36,340 nt of DNA, from contig CATEFX010000018.1 of NCBI GenBank assembly GCA_949499105.1, positions 1-36,340 of the forward strand, in the 5' to 3' direction. The DNA comes from Formosa sp. Hel1_33_131 (GTDB lineage Bacteria; Bacteroidota; Bacteroidia; Flavobacteriales; Flavobacteriaceae). Position 1 is the stretch's first letter. Every line of letters begins with the position of its first letter. The position numbers and the translations under genes are program-made. The notes under the pieces were generated by a model that did no database searches, was not told where the DNA came from, and saw only the letters and a program-made list of their open reading frames with translations. This document shows, piece by piece, positions 13,868 to 21,739 of the stretch.

Positions 13868-14638
13868 ATGAAAAAATTAATTTTTATTCTTGCTGTTTTT
13901 GGCAGCACATTTATCAATGCGCAATCTGTGATTGAAACTACTTTTGTAGAAGTTCCTCTAGCAGAAATAGACACCTTTATTGAACTCCACAAAAAAGTCA
14001 CAGACATGGCTCAAGGCGAAGGCAGAACCATTAAGGGGCACTGGGCTTACAGACACTGGTATGGATCCGGGGCTTCCATTGTTCTTTATGATCAATTCGA
14101 CTCTAAAGCGGATGCCATAAATGATGATTTTAGAGCGGTCTATGGTGCAAACTATGCCAAACTTTCAGAAGAAGCACAAAAAGAAATGGATGCCGTATTC
14201 ACGGAATGGTGGGCGTATTTTGATGGACATACCGACGAAATGAGAACCATTAATTATGAGAAGTATTATGTTTCAAAAGACGCTGTAGATTGGGATATCC
14301 CTTACGTATTTATTGTTGGGCATTACAATACTTCAGGAAGTATTGCTGATCTAGCAGACGCTTACATGGATTGGCAAGCACGCCCATTAGTAAAAGAGGG
14401 CTTACAGCTTGCTGGAGGGGCCTCTGCTCACTATAAAGGGGCGGGTTCTGATGCTCAATTTTTTAGCGCCTTCGAAAATCTTGTAGATTTTGCAACAACC
14501 GCAAGCGGTCAAGGAAGTGATAATACGGCAGCTAGAGATACCTTTTGGAGTTTAGTTGGCGAAGGACATGAAGATCAAATTTATATTCATGTTGGCCACT
14601 TGGTTGATGGGGTGTTTGATCTTGCAGGAAAAGAATAA
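13868..14638 (+). CDS. Secreted protein with two apparent ferredoxin-like halves, unknown function
   Basis: The 256-residue product has a signal peptide (MKKLIFILAVFGSTFINAQ). The ATG at 13868 was chosen because it starts the signal peptide and follows the AACCAATTTAAT leader. The mature part seems to contain two similar halves, one around GHWAYRHWYGSGASIVLYDQF and one around GGASAHYKGAGSDAQFFSAFEN. Each has a strand-helix-strand pattern like dimeric alpha/beta-barrel (ferredoxin-like) domains. The linker contains WWAYFDGHTDEMRTINYEKY. No catalytic motif is recognised and there is no T9SS domain. It probably acts in the periplasm. Confidence 0.75.
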   Translation: MKKLIFILAVFGSTFINAQSVIETTFVEVPLAEIDTFIELHKKVTDMAQGEGRTIKGHWAYRHWYGSGASIVLYDQFDSKADAINDDFRAVYGANYAKLSEEAQKEMDAVFTEWWAYFDGHTDEMRTINYEKYYVSKDAVDWDIPYVFIVGHYNTSGSIADLADAYMDWQARPLVKEGLQLAGGASAHYKGAGSDAQFFSAFENLVDFATTASGQGSDNTAARDTFWSLVGEGHEDQIYIHVGHLVDGVFDLAGKE

Positions 14639-14697
14639 TCCCTGTTCGATAAAACCCATAAGTCATTTCAGAGTTAGACGACTCTATTTAAAACAAC

Positions 14698-14728
14698 AAA
14701 AAGCCTTTTCTCGATGAAAAGGCTTTTT
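14698..14728. terminator. Bidirectional rho-independent terminator
   Basis: AAAAAGCCTTTTC and GAAAAGGCTTTTT form a perfect 13-bp stem with loop TCGAT and a T-run. It lies between the convergent genes ending at 14638 and 14779. Confidence 0.85.
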
Positions 14729-14778
14729 TAATTTTAAACCGTATAATAAGATGGTGTTGTAAAAACACCCTTATTGTA

Positions 14779-15336
14779 TTAGTTTGAACCCTTTAACACC
14801 TCTAAAATAGCGTTAAAATGGTTTTCAATTTTTTTATCTGTAATTCCAAACATCGTTTTTTTAGGCTTCCCATTTTTACGATGCAAGTAAAGTCCTTTCA
14901 AATCATCCCACTCTACATCCATATTTTGAGACATGTTTACTGTATTTCCAAGTTGCATGAAAACAACGATGCATTCTATACTGCCTTCGTTGGTCTTGAA
15001 AACCAGGTTGTAGCGCACTGCAAAACTATTGACAAATCCCATAGAAACCGTAGTATATAAGTCCGAAATTGTTTCCTGAATCACGAGTTCTTCTGCTGGC
15101 GTTGAGGACATCAAAACATCCTCTGGGTACGCATACTTAGAAGCGATGTAGTTGTACACAATTTCATAATTCTCGGCAGCAGACCGTTCATTAAACACAA
15201 ATGCAGAAGCGTTCATCACAGATTTGAGACCTGCAATAGCTTTTGTTTCATCCGTTTTTACATATTTAAATGTTGTGTCTTGGGCTTGTAGCTGACTACA
15301 AAAAATGAAGCTAATTAAAAATAAAATTGATTTCAT
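14779..15336 (-). CDS. Secreted protein, DUF4468-like
   Basis: The 185-residue product has a signal peptide (MKSILFLISFIFCSQLQAQ). The mature part has ENYEIVYNYIASKYAYPEDVL, then strands around FVNSFAVRYNLVFKTNEGSIE, and a helical end (NHFNAILEVLKGSN). The pattern resembles DUF4468 proteins (a TBP-like fold common in Bacteroidetes), but the match is from memory and moderate. It probably acts in the periplasm; its function is unknown. It lies upstream of no close neighbour (110 nt to the 15446 gene). Confidence 0.7.
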   Translation of the reverse strand: MKSILFLISFIFCSQLQAQDTTFKYVKTDETKAIAGLKSVMNASAFVFNERSAAENYEIVYNYIASKYAYPEDVLMSSTPAEELVIQETISDLYTTVSMGFVNSFAVRYNLVFKTNEGSIECIVVFMQLGNTVNMSQNMDVEWDDLKGLYLHRKNGKPKKTMFGITDKKIENHFNAILEVLKGSN

Positions 15337-15445
15337 ATATATATTATTTAGTGTCGGTCAGATGTGACCTCCATTTAACCTCTCAACGGAGTGTCAAGAT
15401 TTAAAGATGGATTTGAGATAGTATAGTGTGATTAAAGAAAACCGT

Positions 15446-16084
15446 TTACTTGTTTTTGGTTTGGTTATAGAAGTGAGTCACTTTATAAATATTATCATAT
15501 TTAAACCATTTTTTATCGGTGGTACGGCTCATGAATTTTTCGTTATCATAACAAAGTCTTCTCATTTGTTTTCTAAAGCTCAAGGCTGTAAGTTTAGAAA
15601 TTCGGCCATCTTTAAGCGCTAAGTAACTGAGCATTTGACCTTGATTAAATGTAATCGAACCCGGATTATTTTGTACAACATTCGCTTTTGGGTTTTGAAA
15701 AATAGTAAGATGTTCCCCATAATATAGAGTGACATAAAACAGACGTTTCCCATATATTTTTTTAAAGTTTTTAGGCAACGAAAGAATAATCAGTCCATCA
15801 TAAGAGATCAACTGGCAATCGGCCGCTTTAATGGTTCTTGCTTTATCGCCTTTTTTCACTCTATAACGGAATGAATTGATGTCATTCTCTTTATACGTAT
15901 AGCCTTTAACTTGACCCACAAGCTCACTGCCATCAGCTAATACAATGGTTCCAGGGAGCCATGATGAACCCACGAATTTCTTGGTCGTTGAAGTGTTTCC
16001 ACTATTGTAATATGATTTTGTAGTCTGTGCTACTGCAGTTGCGCCTAAGATTAGAAAGGCAAAAATAATAAGTTGTTTTCGCAT
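15446..16084 (-). CDS. Secreted or periplasmic protein of unknown function
   Basis: The 212-residue product has a signal peptide (MRKQLIIFAFLILGATAVAQ). A beta-rich domain begins GTIVLADGSELVGQVKGY, a phrase seen in Bacteroidetes proteins of unknown role, then GLIILSLPKNFKKIYGKRLF and LFYVTLYYGEHLTIFQNP. The C-terminal third is basic (KLTALSFRKQMRRLCYDNEKF). The leader just before the ATG reads TTAACCAATC on the minus strand, similar to the AACCAATTTAAT motif of other secreted genes here. Confidence 0.7.
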   Translation of the reverse strand: MRKQLIIFAFLILGATAVAQTTKSYYNSGNTSTTKKFVGSSWLPGTIVLADGSELVGQVKGYTYKENDINSFRYRVKKGDKARTIKAADCQLISYDGLIILSLPKNFKKIYGKRLFYVTLYYGEHLTIFQNPKANVVQNNPGSITFNQGQMLSYLALKDGRISKLTALSFRKQMRRLCYDNEKFMSRTTDKKWFKYDNIYKVTHFYNQTKNK

Positions 16085-16137
16085 GATTGGTTAATTTTTA
16101 TGTTGCAATTTAAGGTATTTATTATGGATATGAAACA

Positions 16138-16165
16138 AAAAAAGCCCACTCTAAGAGTGGGCTTT
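16138..16165 (-). terminator. Rho-independent terminator of the 16188-16385 gene
   Basis: AAAGCCCACTC and GAGTGGGCTTT form a perfect 11-bp stem with loop TAA. On the minus strand it is followed by a run of seven T. Confidence 0.85.
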
Positions 16166-16187
16166 AGATTGTTTAGATTGGAAAACT

Positions 16188-16385
16188 TTAAACGGCCTTC
16201 TTTACAAAAGGTAATCCAGTTTTTTCGTTTTCTACAATCATTTTTCCATCAGGAAGATCACATGTATTATCACGCTCATCTTTGGCGAAATAATAAATAG
16301 TTTGTTCTCTACCACCTTTAAGAATTACATCTTTCGTGTGTAAAAAATACGTCTTTCCTTTGCTATTTTTGAATGAATATCCCAT
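16188..16385 (-). CDS. Small conserved Bacteroidota protein
   Basis: The 65-residue product has the layout GYSFKNSKGKTYFLHTKDV, then LKGGREQTIYYFAKD and a C-terminal TGLPFVKKAV. I recall this pattern (F-NSKGKTYYLH, GG--QTIYYFA, TGLP-LKK) from small hypothetical proteins widespread in this phylum; no function is known. No signal peptide. It has its own terminator. Confidence 0.8.
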   Translation of the reverse strand: MGYSFKNSKGKTYFLHTKDVILKGGREQTIYYFAKDERDNTCDLPDGKMIVENEKTGLPFVKKAV

Positions 16386-16477
16386 AATATATATTTATTT
16401 TAGTCTAAATTACAAAAATTAGTTTGTTCTTTCCAAAAAAAATATCAGATAAATGCTGTTTTTTTTAAAAACTAATC

Positions 16478-17323
16478 CTAATTGTTAATAAAATGGGTGA
16501 TTTTGGAGTGAATTTGCTGTAAATACGGTGGTAATTCATCAAATAGCCAAGGATGCTGACTTCCAAACACATGATTTGCGCCTTCCAAAACAACCAAATG
16601 TCCCTTAGGACACCACTTAAGTAGCGTCAATGCCTCGTCTAAATGAACACTTGTGTCATAATCGCCATGAATGATAAGAAATGGCATCCTTAGTTTTTTA
16701 ACTGCATCCTGAATCGTAAGTCTGGATTCATTTGCTATAAAGTTTTCGTAGAATTGATAATAGTGAGGCATTTGTTGTTTTGTACGGCCATTCATTACAA
16801 AACGGACGCCTTCCGATTTCCAAGTTTTAAGATCGGCTCCTTTTGGAAACCTCGATTTAAAATCTGAAACACCCGCCAAACTCACTAGCTTTTTAACTCG
16901 GGAATCTTCGGCGGCTTTAAGAGTTACAATGCCGCCACCTCGACTGTGTCCAACTAAAATAATATTAGAGGTGTTAACATTCGGATGCTTTGCATAGGTC
17001 GTTTCTACCCAATTAAGCACATGGTTCAAATCGTCCAGTTCTTTTGTATAGTTATTTTGCCCAAAGGCTTCGAGGTCAGGGAAATCGATGGGTTGCTTAA
17101 CAGTCCCGCCATTGTGAGAAAAATTAAATTTTAAGACCGCTGTACCAGATGCGGCAAATGCTTCTGCAAGCAAATTCCAAGCGCCCCAGTCTTTAAAGCC
17201 TTTATACCCATGGCAAAAGATAATTAGTGGCGCGTATTCAATAGCGTTATTATAAAATACATCTAATAAGATCGGACGGCAATGCGGTCCTTTAATATCG
17301 ATATTTTTTTTAGTTATAACCAT
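16478..17323 (-). CDS. Alpha/beta hydrolase, dienelactone-hydrolase-like
   Basis: The 281-residue product has no signal peptide. It shows an oxyanion-type HGYKGFKDWGAW (38-49), the nucleophile elbow GHSRGG with Ser127, Asp in IIHGDYDTSV and His in LEGANHVFG near residue 250. The triad is complete; the substrate is unknown. The start codon overlaps the stop of the AddB-like gene by 1 nt (17323), so translation is coupled. A role next to DNA repair genes is not expected from the fold; it may only share the operon. Confidence 0.9.
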   Translation of the reverse strand: MVITKKNIDIKGPHCRPILLDVFYNNAIEYAPLIIFCHGYKGFKDWGAWNLLAEAFAASGTAVLKFNFSHNGGTVKQPIDFPDLEAFGQNNYTKELDDLNHVLNWVETTYAKHPNVNTSNIILVGHSRGGGIVTLKAAEDSRVKKLVSLAGVSDFKSRFPKGADLKTWKSEGVRFVMNGRTKQQMPHYYQFYENFIANESRLTIQDAVKKLRMPFLIIHGDYDTSVHLDEALTLLKWCPKGHLVVLEGANHVFGSQHPWLFDELPPYLQQIHSKITHFINN

Positions 17324-20079
17324 TAAACTTCTTTTTCGATAAAATCGATATCTTGATTAAAGAGCTCCAAAATTAGCTTTTTGAGCTCCAACTCGTAGTT
17401 TTCTAAGGTTTCAATAGAAAGGAGCGTCGTTTTTTGAGCATAAGCCCCTGGCTTATCTTTCTTTGCAAACTTAAGCAATCCTGATTTGAGGTTTTTAAAC
17501 GAAATGATTCCCGCTTCAACTGCTGTTGTAAAAGGGGCCTGGGTGTTTATCATATAGGCATACGTCAAGATTTGAAAACTTTTACTGTACGCTTTGTAGT
17601 CCGATGTCAAATCTTCCCAATTCACGAGTTCCAACTCGGATTGAGAAACTTGAGAGGTCTTATAGTCAATGATTCGTTGGGTGCCATTACAGGTGTCCAC
17701 CCTGTCAATCGTTCCAATTAATTGAACCGGCGTTTGGAGTTCGGGAATATCAATTGCCACTGCAATCTTTGATTCAATTGCGTCAATTTTAATTTGATCA
17801 CCATTATTGATACACGCTAATTCGTACGCCAAAAAATTAGAAATATAGCGTTTCGCGATTTCAAAACTAATAAGGTTCAACCCCTTAGTGATATCGCCTT
17901 CTTTAAAGAGCTCCTTAAAATAGCGAGTCACGGTGGGTTCGATTTTGGGTTTTAAAGCAGTGATCATTGCCGCATCCAACACACAGCCTACAAAAGGGGT
18001 GTAAAAAGCTTCTAACGTATTATGAATAACACTTCCAAAGGTGTTCGCAGCGATCGTTTCTTCCAAAAGGTTTTCTGCCTTGACACCCAAAATTTTCTGG
18101 TTATAAAAGTCGATGGGGTTTCGAATATACTGACTCAAAGAAGAGGGTGAAAATCCTTTTTCGGCCACACGTTTGAGTTGGGCTAAAATTTCAGGTGATT
18201 TTTTGACGGCCAATAGTTGAGGCGTGATTTGTGGCGTCTCTGGGATCACTATTTTATGATCTAATTCATGATGTGCTTCAGATTCTAGTTGGGTTATAAA
18301 TCGACTGCGTTCGCCACCACTCAATACATCGGGTTCTGTATTGTATATAATATGGACGTTCTTCGCGCGTTGTAGTAGGCGGTAAAAGTGATAGGTGTAA
18401 ACCGCGTCCTTTTCTTTGTAAGTTGGCAAGCCGTTTTCGACTTTAACATCAAACGGAATAAATGAATTGTTTGTTTTACCTGCTGGTAAGACGCCTTCAT
18501 TCACAGAAACAATGATGACGGTCTCAAAATCTAACACCCGCGATTCGAGCATTCCCATGATTTGCAGTCCTTTTAAAGGTTGGCCTTTAAAATCAAGCGT
18601 TTCCGAGCTTAATAATTCCTTATAGAGCGTTTGCAACACTTTAATACTTGTAAGATAGCGATATGATTTATTTAGGCGCTGTAAATGATTAAATATTTCA
18701 GAAAAACGATATAAATACTCTAAAGGTAAAAGATGGTTATTTTTAGAAACAGAATAATGGTCTTTAAGCTTAAAGATAAGAGTCAAAACACTTTCGATTG
18801 CGTTGTTTGGCTGGTCATTCCAAGTTCCAAACAAAAGCTCTAATATGGCTCCGTAATCGGGGGCGATTGCTATGATTTGATCTTTTGTAAGACTTACTAA
18901 GTTTTGAGTTTTGATGGTTGTCATGATCAATTGAGCGGCATCTTGATCTTGAGTTTGAAACAAGGGACGCACAAATTGATGGGATAAGACCCCAATAACG
19001 TCTTGATAGTAATAGTGAGACGACGCTTCTCTCTGAAGTTGAAACCATTGATCTATAAATGCCGCAAAAGGAATTTGTTTTAAAGGCAATCCCATCGTGA
19101 TATTAATATCTTCAATCGTGCTTGGGATCGAATTCAATATTGGAATCAATAAATCCTCATTTCCTAAAACCAAAGCCGTATTGTGAAGCTTATTTTCGGC
19201 TTGTAGCTGTTGTAACAAAGCGCCCACATACTTCACCTGACCTATGTTTTTTGGAGTTCCAACGACGGATATGTTTTTAGAGTTGGTATAGTAATTAGAA
19301 ACCCATTTCATCGGTTGAGATTTGAAATGTTTCCACGCTTTTTGATGGTGTCTTATAAAGTAGCCCGCATCGTGTTGGGGCGTTTCTAAAAACGTTTGGT
19401 CAATATCCCAATAGATCGTTGCTTTGTTTTGTTGTAATAATTCCTGAATGATGGTGGATTCCGAGGCATTTAAAGCATTAAACCCTAAAAACACATGTGA
19501 TGTATCGGGGTTATTCTGAACATACACTTCAAGGTTTTGGACCGCCTCTCGGTAAATCAATCCCTGATAGCCTGCTCCTTTTTGAAGGAGGTGCTTTGTA
19601 AACTTTTTGTAATAGATGTAAATCTGTTTCCAAAAAAACAGATAGCCTTTGATAAGCGGCGTCGAATTCGCTTCTAAGGACCAGTGATTTAATTCTTGAA
19701 TCGCTGAGAGATACTCAAAAATCTGATCTTGTGGTATTAAATAGCGGTCAATTTCATTAAAATCTTGAAGTACAATAGGGGCCCACTTTGAAAAACTATC
19801 AAAAGAATCTTGTTCTTTTTGAGGGGTTAGTTCTAAATAAACCTCGTAAAATTCGAAAAGAAGTTCGGTCTTACTTAGGAGCCTGAGTTGTGACAACTCT
19901 TCAATAAAGGTCTCAACTGCAATAATTTGAGGTAAAAAACCGGTGGATTTGTTTAATTTAGACCACTCCATTTTAAGAAACAACCCTGCCCGTTTATTTG
20001 GGAGAATAAGGCTTAGTTTAGAAATATCTTTCGAATGTGTTTCTAAGTCATTTAAAACGTCATAAATAAAACTTGTCAT
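17323..20079 (-). CDS. AddB-like PD-(D/E)XK nuclease of a helicase-nuclease pair
   Basis: The 918-residue product begins with a degenerate helicase N-terminus (SLILPNKRAGLFLKMEW). It has the inactive-helicase body typical of AddB/RexB-like proteins (TALVLGNEDLLIPILNSIP; VIIVSVNEGVLPAG; FSPSSLSQYIRNPIDFY). The C-terminal RecB-type nuclease carries GTIDRVDT and IIDYKTSQ (about 795-807) and a Q-motif region FQILTYAYM. It would work with the AddA-like protein at 21740-24871 in double-strand-break end processing. The Cys ligands of the AddB 4Fe-4S cluster are absent: IRNPIDFY has no Cys and there is no C-terminal Cys cluster. An OmpA gene separates the pair. Confidence 0.88.
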   Translation of the reverse strand: MTSFIYDVLNDLETHSKDISKLSLILPNKRAGLFLKMEWSKLNKSTGFLPQIIAVETFIEELSQLRLLSKTELLFEFYEVYLELTPQKEQDSFDSFSKWAPIVLQDFNEIDRYLIPQDQIFEYLSAIQELNHWSLEANSTPLIKGYLFFWKQIYIYYKKFTKHLLQKGAGYQGLIYREAVQNLEVYVQNNPDTSHVFLGFNALNASESTIIQELLQQNKATIYWDIDQTFLETPQHDAGYFIRHHQKAWKHFKSQPMKWVSNYYTNSKNISVVGTPKNIGQVKYVGALLQQLQAENKLHNTALVLGNEDLLIPILNSIPSTIEDINITMGLPLKQIPFAAFIDQWFQLQREASSHYYYQDVIGVLSHQFVRPLFQTQDQDAAQLIMTTIKTQNLVSLTKDQIIAIAPDYGAILELLFGTWNDQPNNAIESVLTLIFKLKDHYSVSKNNHLLPLEYLYRFSEIFNHLQRLNKSYRYLTSIKVLQTLYKELLSSETLDFKGQPLKGLQIMGMLESRVLDFETVIIVSVNEGVLPAGKTNNSFIPFDVKVENGLPTYKEKDAVYTYHFYRLLQRAKNVHIIYNTEPDVLSGGERSRFITQLESEAHHELDHKIVIPETPQITPQLLAVKKSPEILAQLKRVAEKGFSPSSLSQYIRNPIDFYNQKILGVKAENLLEETIAANTFGSVIHNTLEAFYTPFVGCVLDAAMITALKPKIEPTVTRYFKELFKEGDITKGLNLISFEIAKRYISNFLAYELACINNGDQIKIDAIESKIAVAIDIPELQTPVQLIGTIDRVDTCNGTQRIIDYKTSQVSQSELELVNWEDLTSDYKAYSKSFQILTYAYMINTQAPFTTAVEAGIISFKNLKSGLLKFAKKDKPGAYAQKTTLLSIETLENYELELKKLILELFNQDIDFIEKEV

Positions 20080-20093
20080 GTTATAAAAATAAA

Positions 20094-20121
20094 AAAACGC
20101 TTCGCAATAGCGAAGCGTTTT
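20094..20121 (-). terminator. Rho-independent terminator of the OmpA gene
   Basis: AAAACGCTTCGC and GCGAAGCGTTTT form a perfect 12-bp stem with loop AATA. On the minus strand a T-rich run follows. It lies between the OmpA gene and the AddB-like gene, so the latter probably has its own promoter. Confidence 0.85.
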
Positions 20122-20148
20122 AAGCTTTTTATTAAGTGGTAGTAAAAA

Positions 20149-21579
20149 CTACTCTGCCAATTTAACTTCTACACGTCTGTTCGCAGCTCTTCCTGCAGCA
20201 GTCATGTTCGATTCAATTGAGGAAGTTTCACCAAAACCAATCGCTGTTAATCTTTCAGCAGAAACACCATTCGATGTGAAGTAGTTCACAACAGCAGCTG
20301 CTCTAGATTCAGATAATCTTTGATTAAATGCTTTACTAGAAATACTATCTGTATGACCTTCAACGATAAAGTTTGCTTTTGGGTATTCGTTAAGAATTCC
20401 TGTGATCGCTTGTAACGTTGGGAATGCTGATTTCTGGAAATCTGATTTCCCTAAGCTAAAGTTTATTGTTCTTGCGTAGTTTGTAAGTTGGTTCTGTACA
20501 TCTTCCGTTGGAAGGACAACCTCAGGACACCCATTGTTTGCAACAGTTCCAGCTTCAGTAGGACAGTTATCGTCTTTGTCTAACACACCGTCACTATCAC
20601 CATCTTTCCAAGGACATCCATCATTTGCAACTGGACCTGCCTCGTTTGGACATGTATCTTGTGCATTGGCAACACCATCTGAATCTGAATCTGGACAACC
20701 AGCTAATGCTTTTAGCCCTGCTACGTTTGGACACGTATCATTATTATCAGATATACCATCGCCATCAGTATCAGGACAGCCTTCAAATTCTGCTAAACCA
20801 GCTTCATTTGGACACGTATCTTCTGAATCTTGAATACCATCTGCATCAGAATCTGGACAACCAGCAAATTGTGCTAAACCAGCAACTTCAGGACAGGTAT
20901 CGTCTTTATCATACACGCCATCGCCATCGGTATCAACACCACCAAACTTCACAGAAAATCCTAAAGCGTGTTGAAAGTGTGATGTTAATTGATCATCGAA
21001 TGAGTTCTTATAGGTCGATTGAGCCGTAAGACCAAAATTCTCCGTAATCCAATATGCAAGACCAAATGTCCCATTGAATGTCGCTGATCCTGCTAAATCA
21101 CTAGAAGAATCATTTGACGGATCTGTATTATATTTACCCTCTTCGATCCAAGTATAACCACCACCGATAGCTAAAAAAGGTTCAAGTCTTGAGGTGTTTA
21201 AAAGCGTCGATAAGCTGTACTTTACATTTGCGTCTAACCCGTAATACATGAGGTTATCTACTGCAACACTAGGCTCACCTTCTAAAGAACCCCATTTCTC
21301 AATTCTGTTCATTGATCCAGAAATACCGATTGAAAAATCGTTACGAAGATACCTTTGTAATGAAAGGGTTGAAAATGCAGGAAGTACATTCCAATGGTCA
21401 GAGACATTGAAGAACTCTCCAAAGAAATCTCCTTGTGGAGCGTCTTCTCCTACTGGATACACATCTACGGCATTAACGCCTATTGTAATTTGCCAAGGAT
21501 TGTTACTGTCCTGAGCATTCACTGAACCAATCACTACGATTAATAAAGTGGATAGAATTAATCTGTTAAGATTTTTCAT
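20149..21579 (-). CDS. OmpA-family outer-membrane protein with thrombospondin type 3 repeats
   Basis: The 476-residue product has a signal peptide (MKNLNRLILSTLLIVVIGSVNA) and an N-terminal beta-barrel of about 190 residues. Five calcium-binding thrombospondin type 3 repeats follow (about 212-345; DTDGDGVYDKDDTCP type, 27 residues each). The C-terminal OmpA peptidoglycan-binding domain (about 365-476) has FIVEGHTDSISS, LSESRAAAVVNYF and GRAANRRVEVKL. It links the outer membrane to peptidoglycan. It is a common type of major OmpA protein in Flavobacteriaceae. A good promoter and a terminator make it a single-gene unit between the two AddAB-like genes. Confidence 0.95.
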   Translation of the reverse strand: MKNLNRLILSTLLIVVIGSVNAQDSNNPWQITIGVNAVDVYPVGEDAPQGDFFGEFFNVSDHWNVLPAFSTLSLQRYLRNDFSIGISGSMNRIEKWGSLEGEPSVAVDNLMYYGLDANVKYSLSTLLNTSRLEPFLAIGGGYTWIEEGKYNTDPSNDSSSDLAGSATFNGTFGLAYWITENFGLTAQSTYKNSFDDQLTSHFQHALGFSVKFGGVDTDGDGVYDKDDTCPEVAGLAQFAGCPDSDADGIQDSEDTCPNEAGLAEFEGCPDTDGDGISDNNDTCPNVAGLKALAGCPDSDSDGVANAQDTCPNEAGPVANDGCPWKDGDSDGVLDKDDNCPTEAGTVANNGCPEVVLPTEDVQNQLTNYARTINFSLGKSDFQKSAFPTLQAITGILNEYPKANFIVEGHTDSISSKAFNQRLSESRAAAVVNYFTSNGVSAERLTAIGFGETSSIESNMTAAGRAANRRVEVKLAE

Positions 21580-21608
21580 ATTAGTTGAATTTAGTTTTTT
21601 AATATATG

Positions 21609-21638
21609 CAAAAGTATGATGTTAATCTAACAAAACAA
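21609..21638 (-). promoter_or_regulatory. Promoter of the OmpA gene
   Basis: On the minus strand TTG (21638-21636), 19 nt and TACTTTTG (21616-21609) match the Bacteroidota consensus. The leader then reads AAACTAAATTC before the ATG, a weak variant of the AAACCAATTT motif. Confidence 0.75.
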
Positions 21639-21739
21639 ATAATATATGTCAAAAAAACGCATTTTATTCAACAAAAAACATCAGGAACAGCTCATCAGGC
21701 AATACTTTCAATGAGCTAATTTGTTTAAAACATCTTAAA

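Noticed and set aside
1..16400. DGR reverse transcriptase, template repeat or accessory gene near the variable region
   Set aside because: No ORF here carries reverse-transcriptase motifs and no second copy of the 1530-1656 sequence was seen.
21689..21717. Terminator for the AddA-like gene (AGCTCAT/ATGAGCT)
   Set aside because: Only 7 bp of stem with a 15-nt loop and no T-run on the minus strand.
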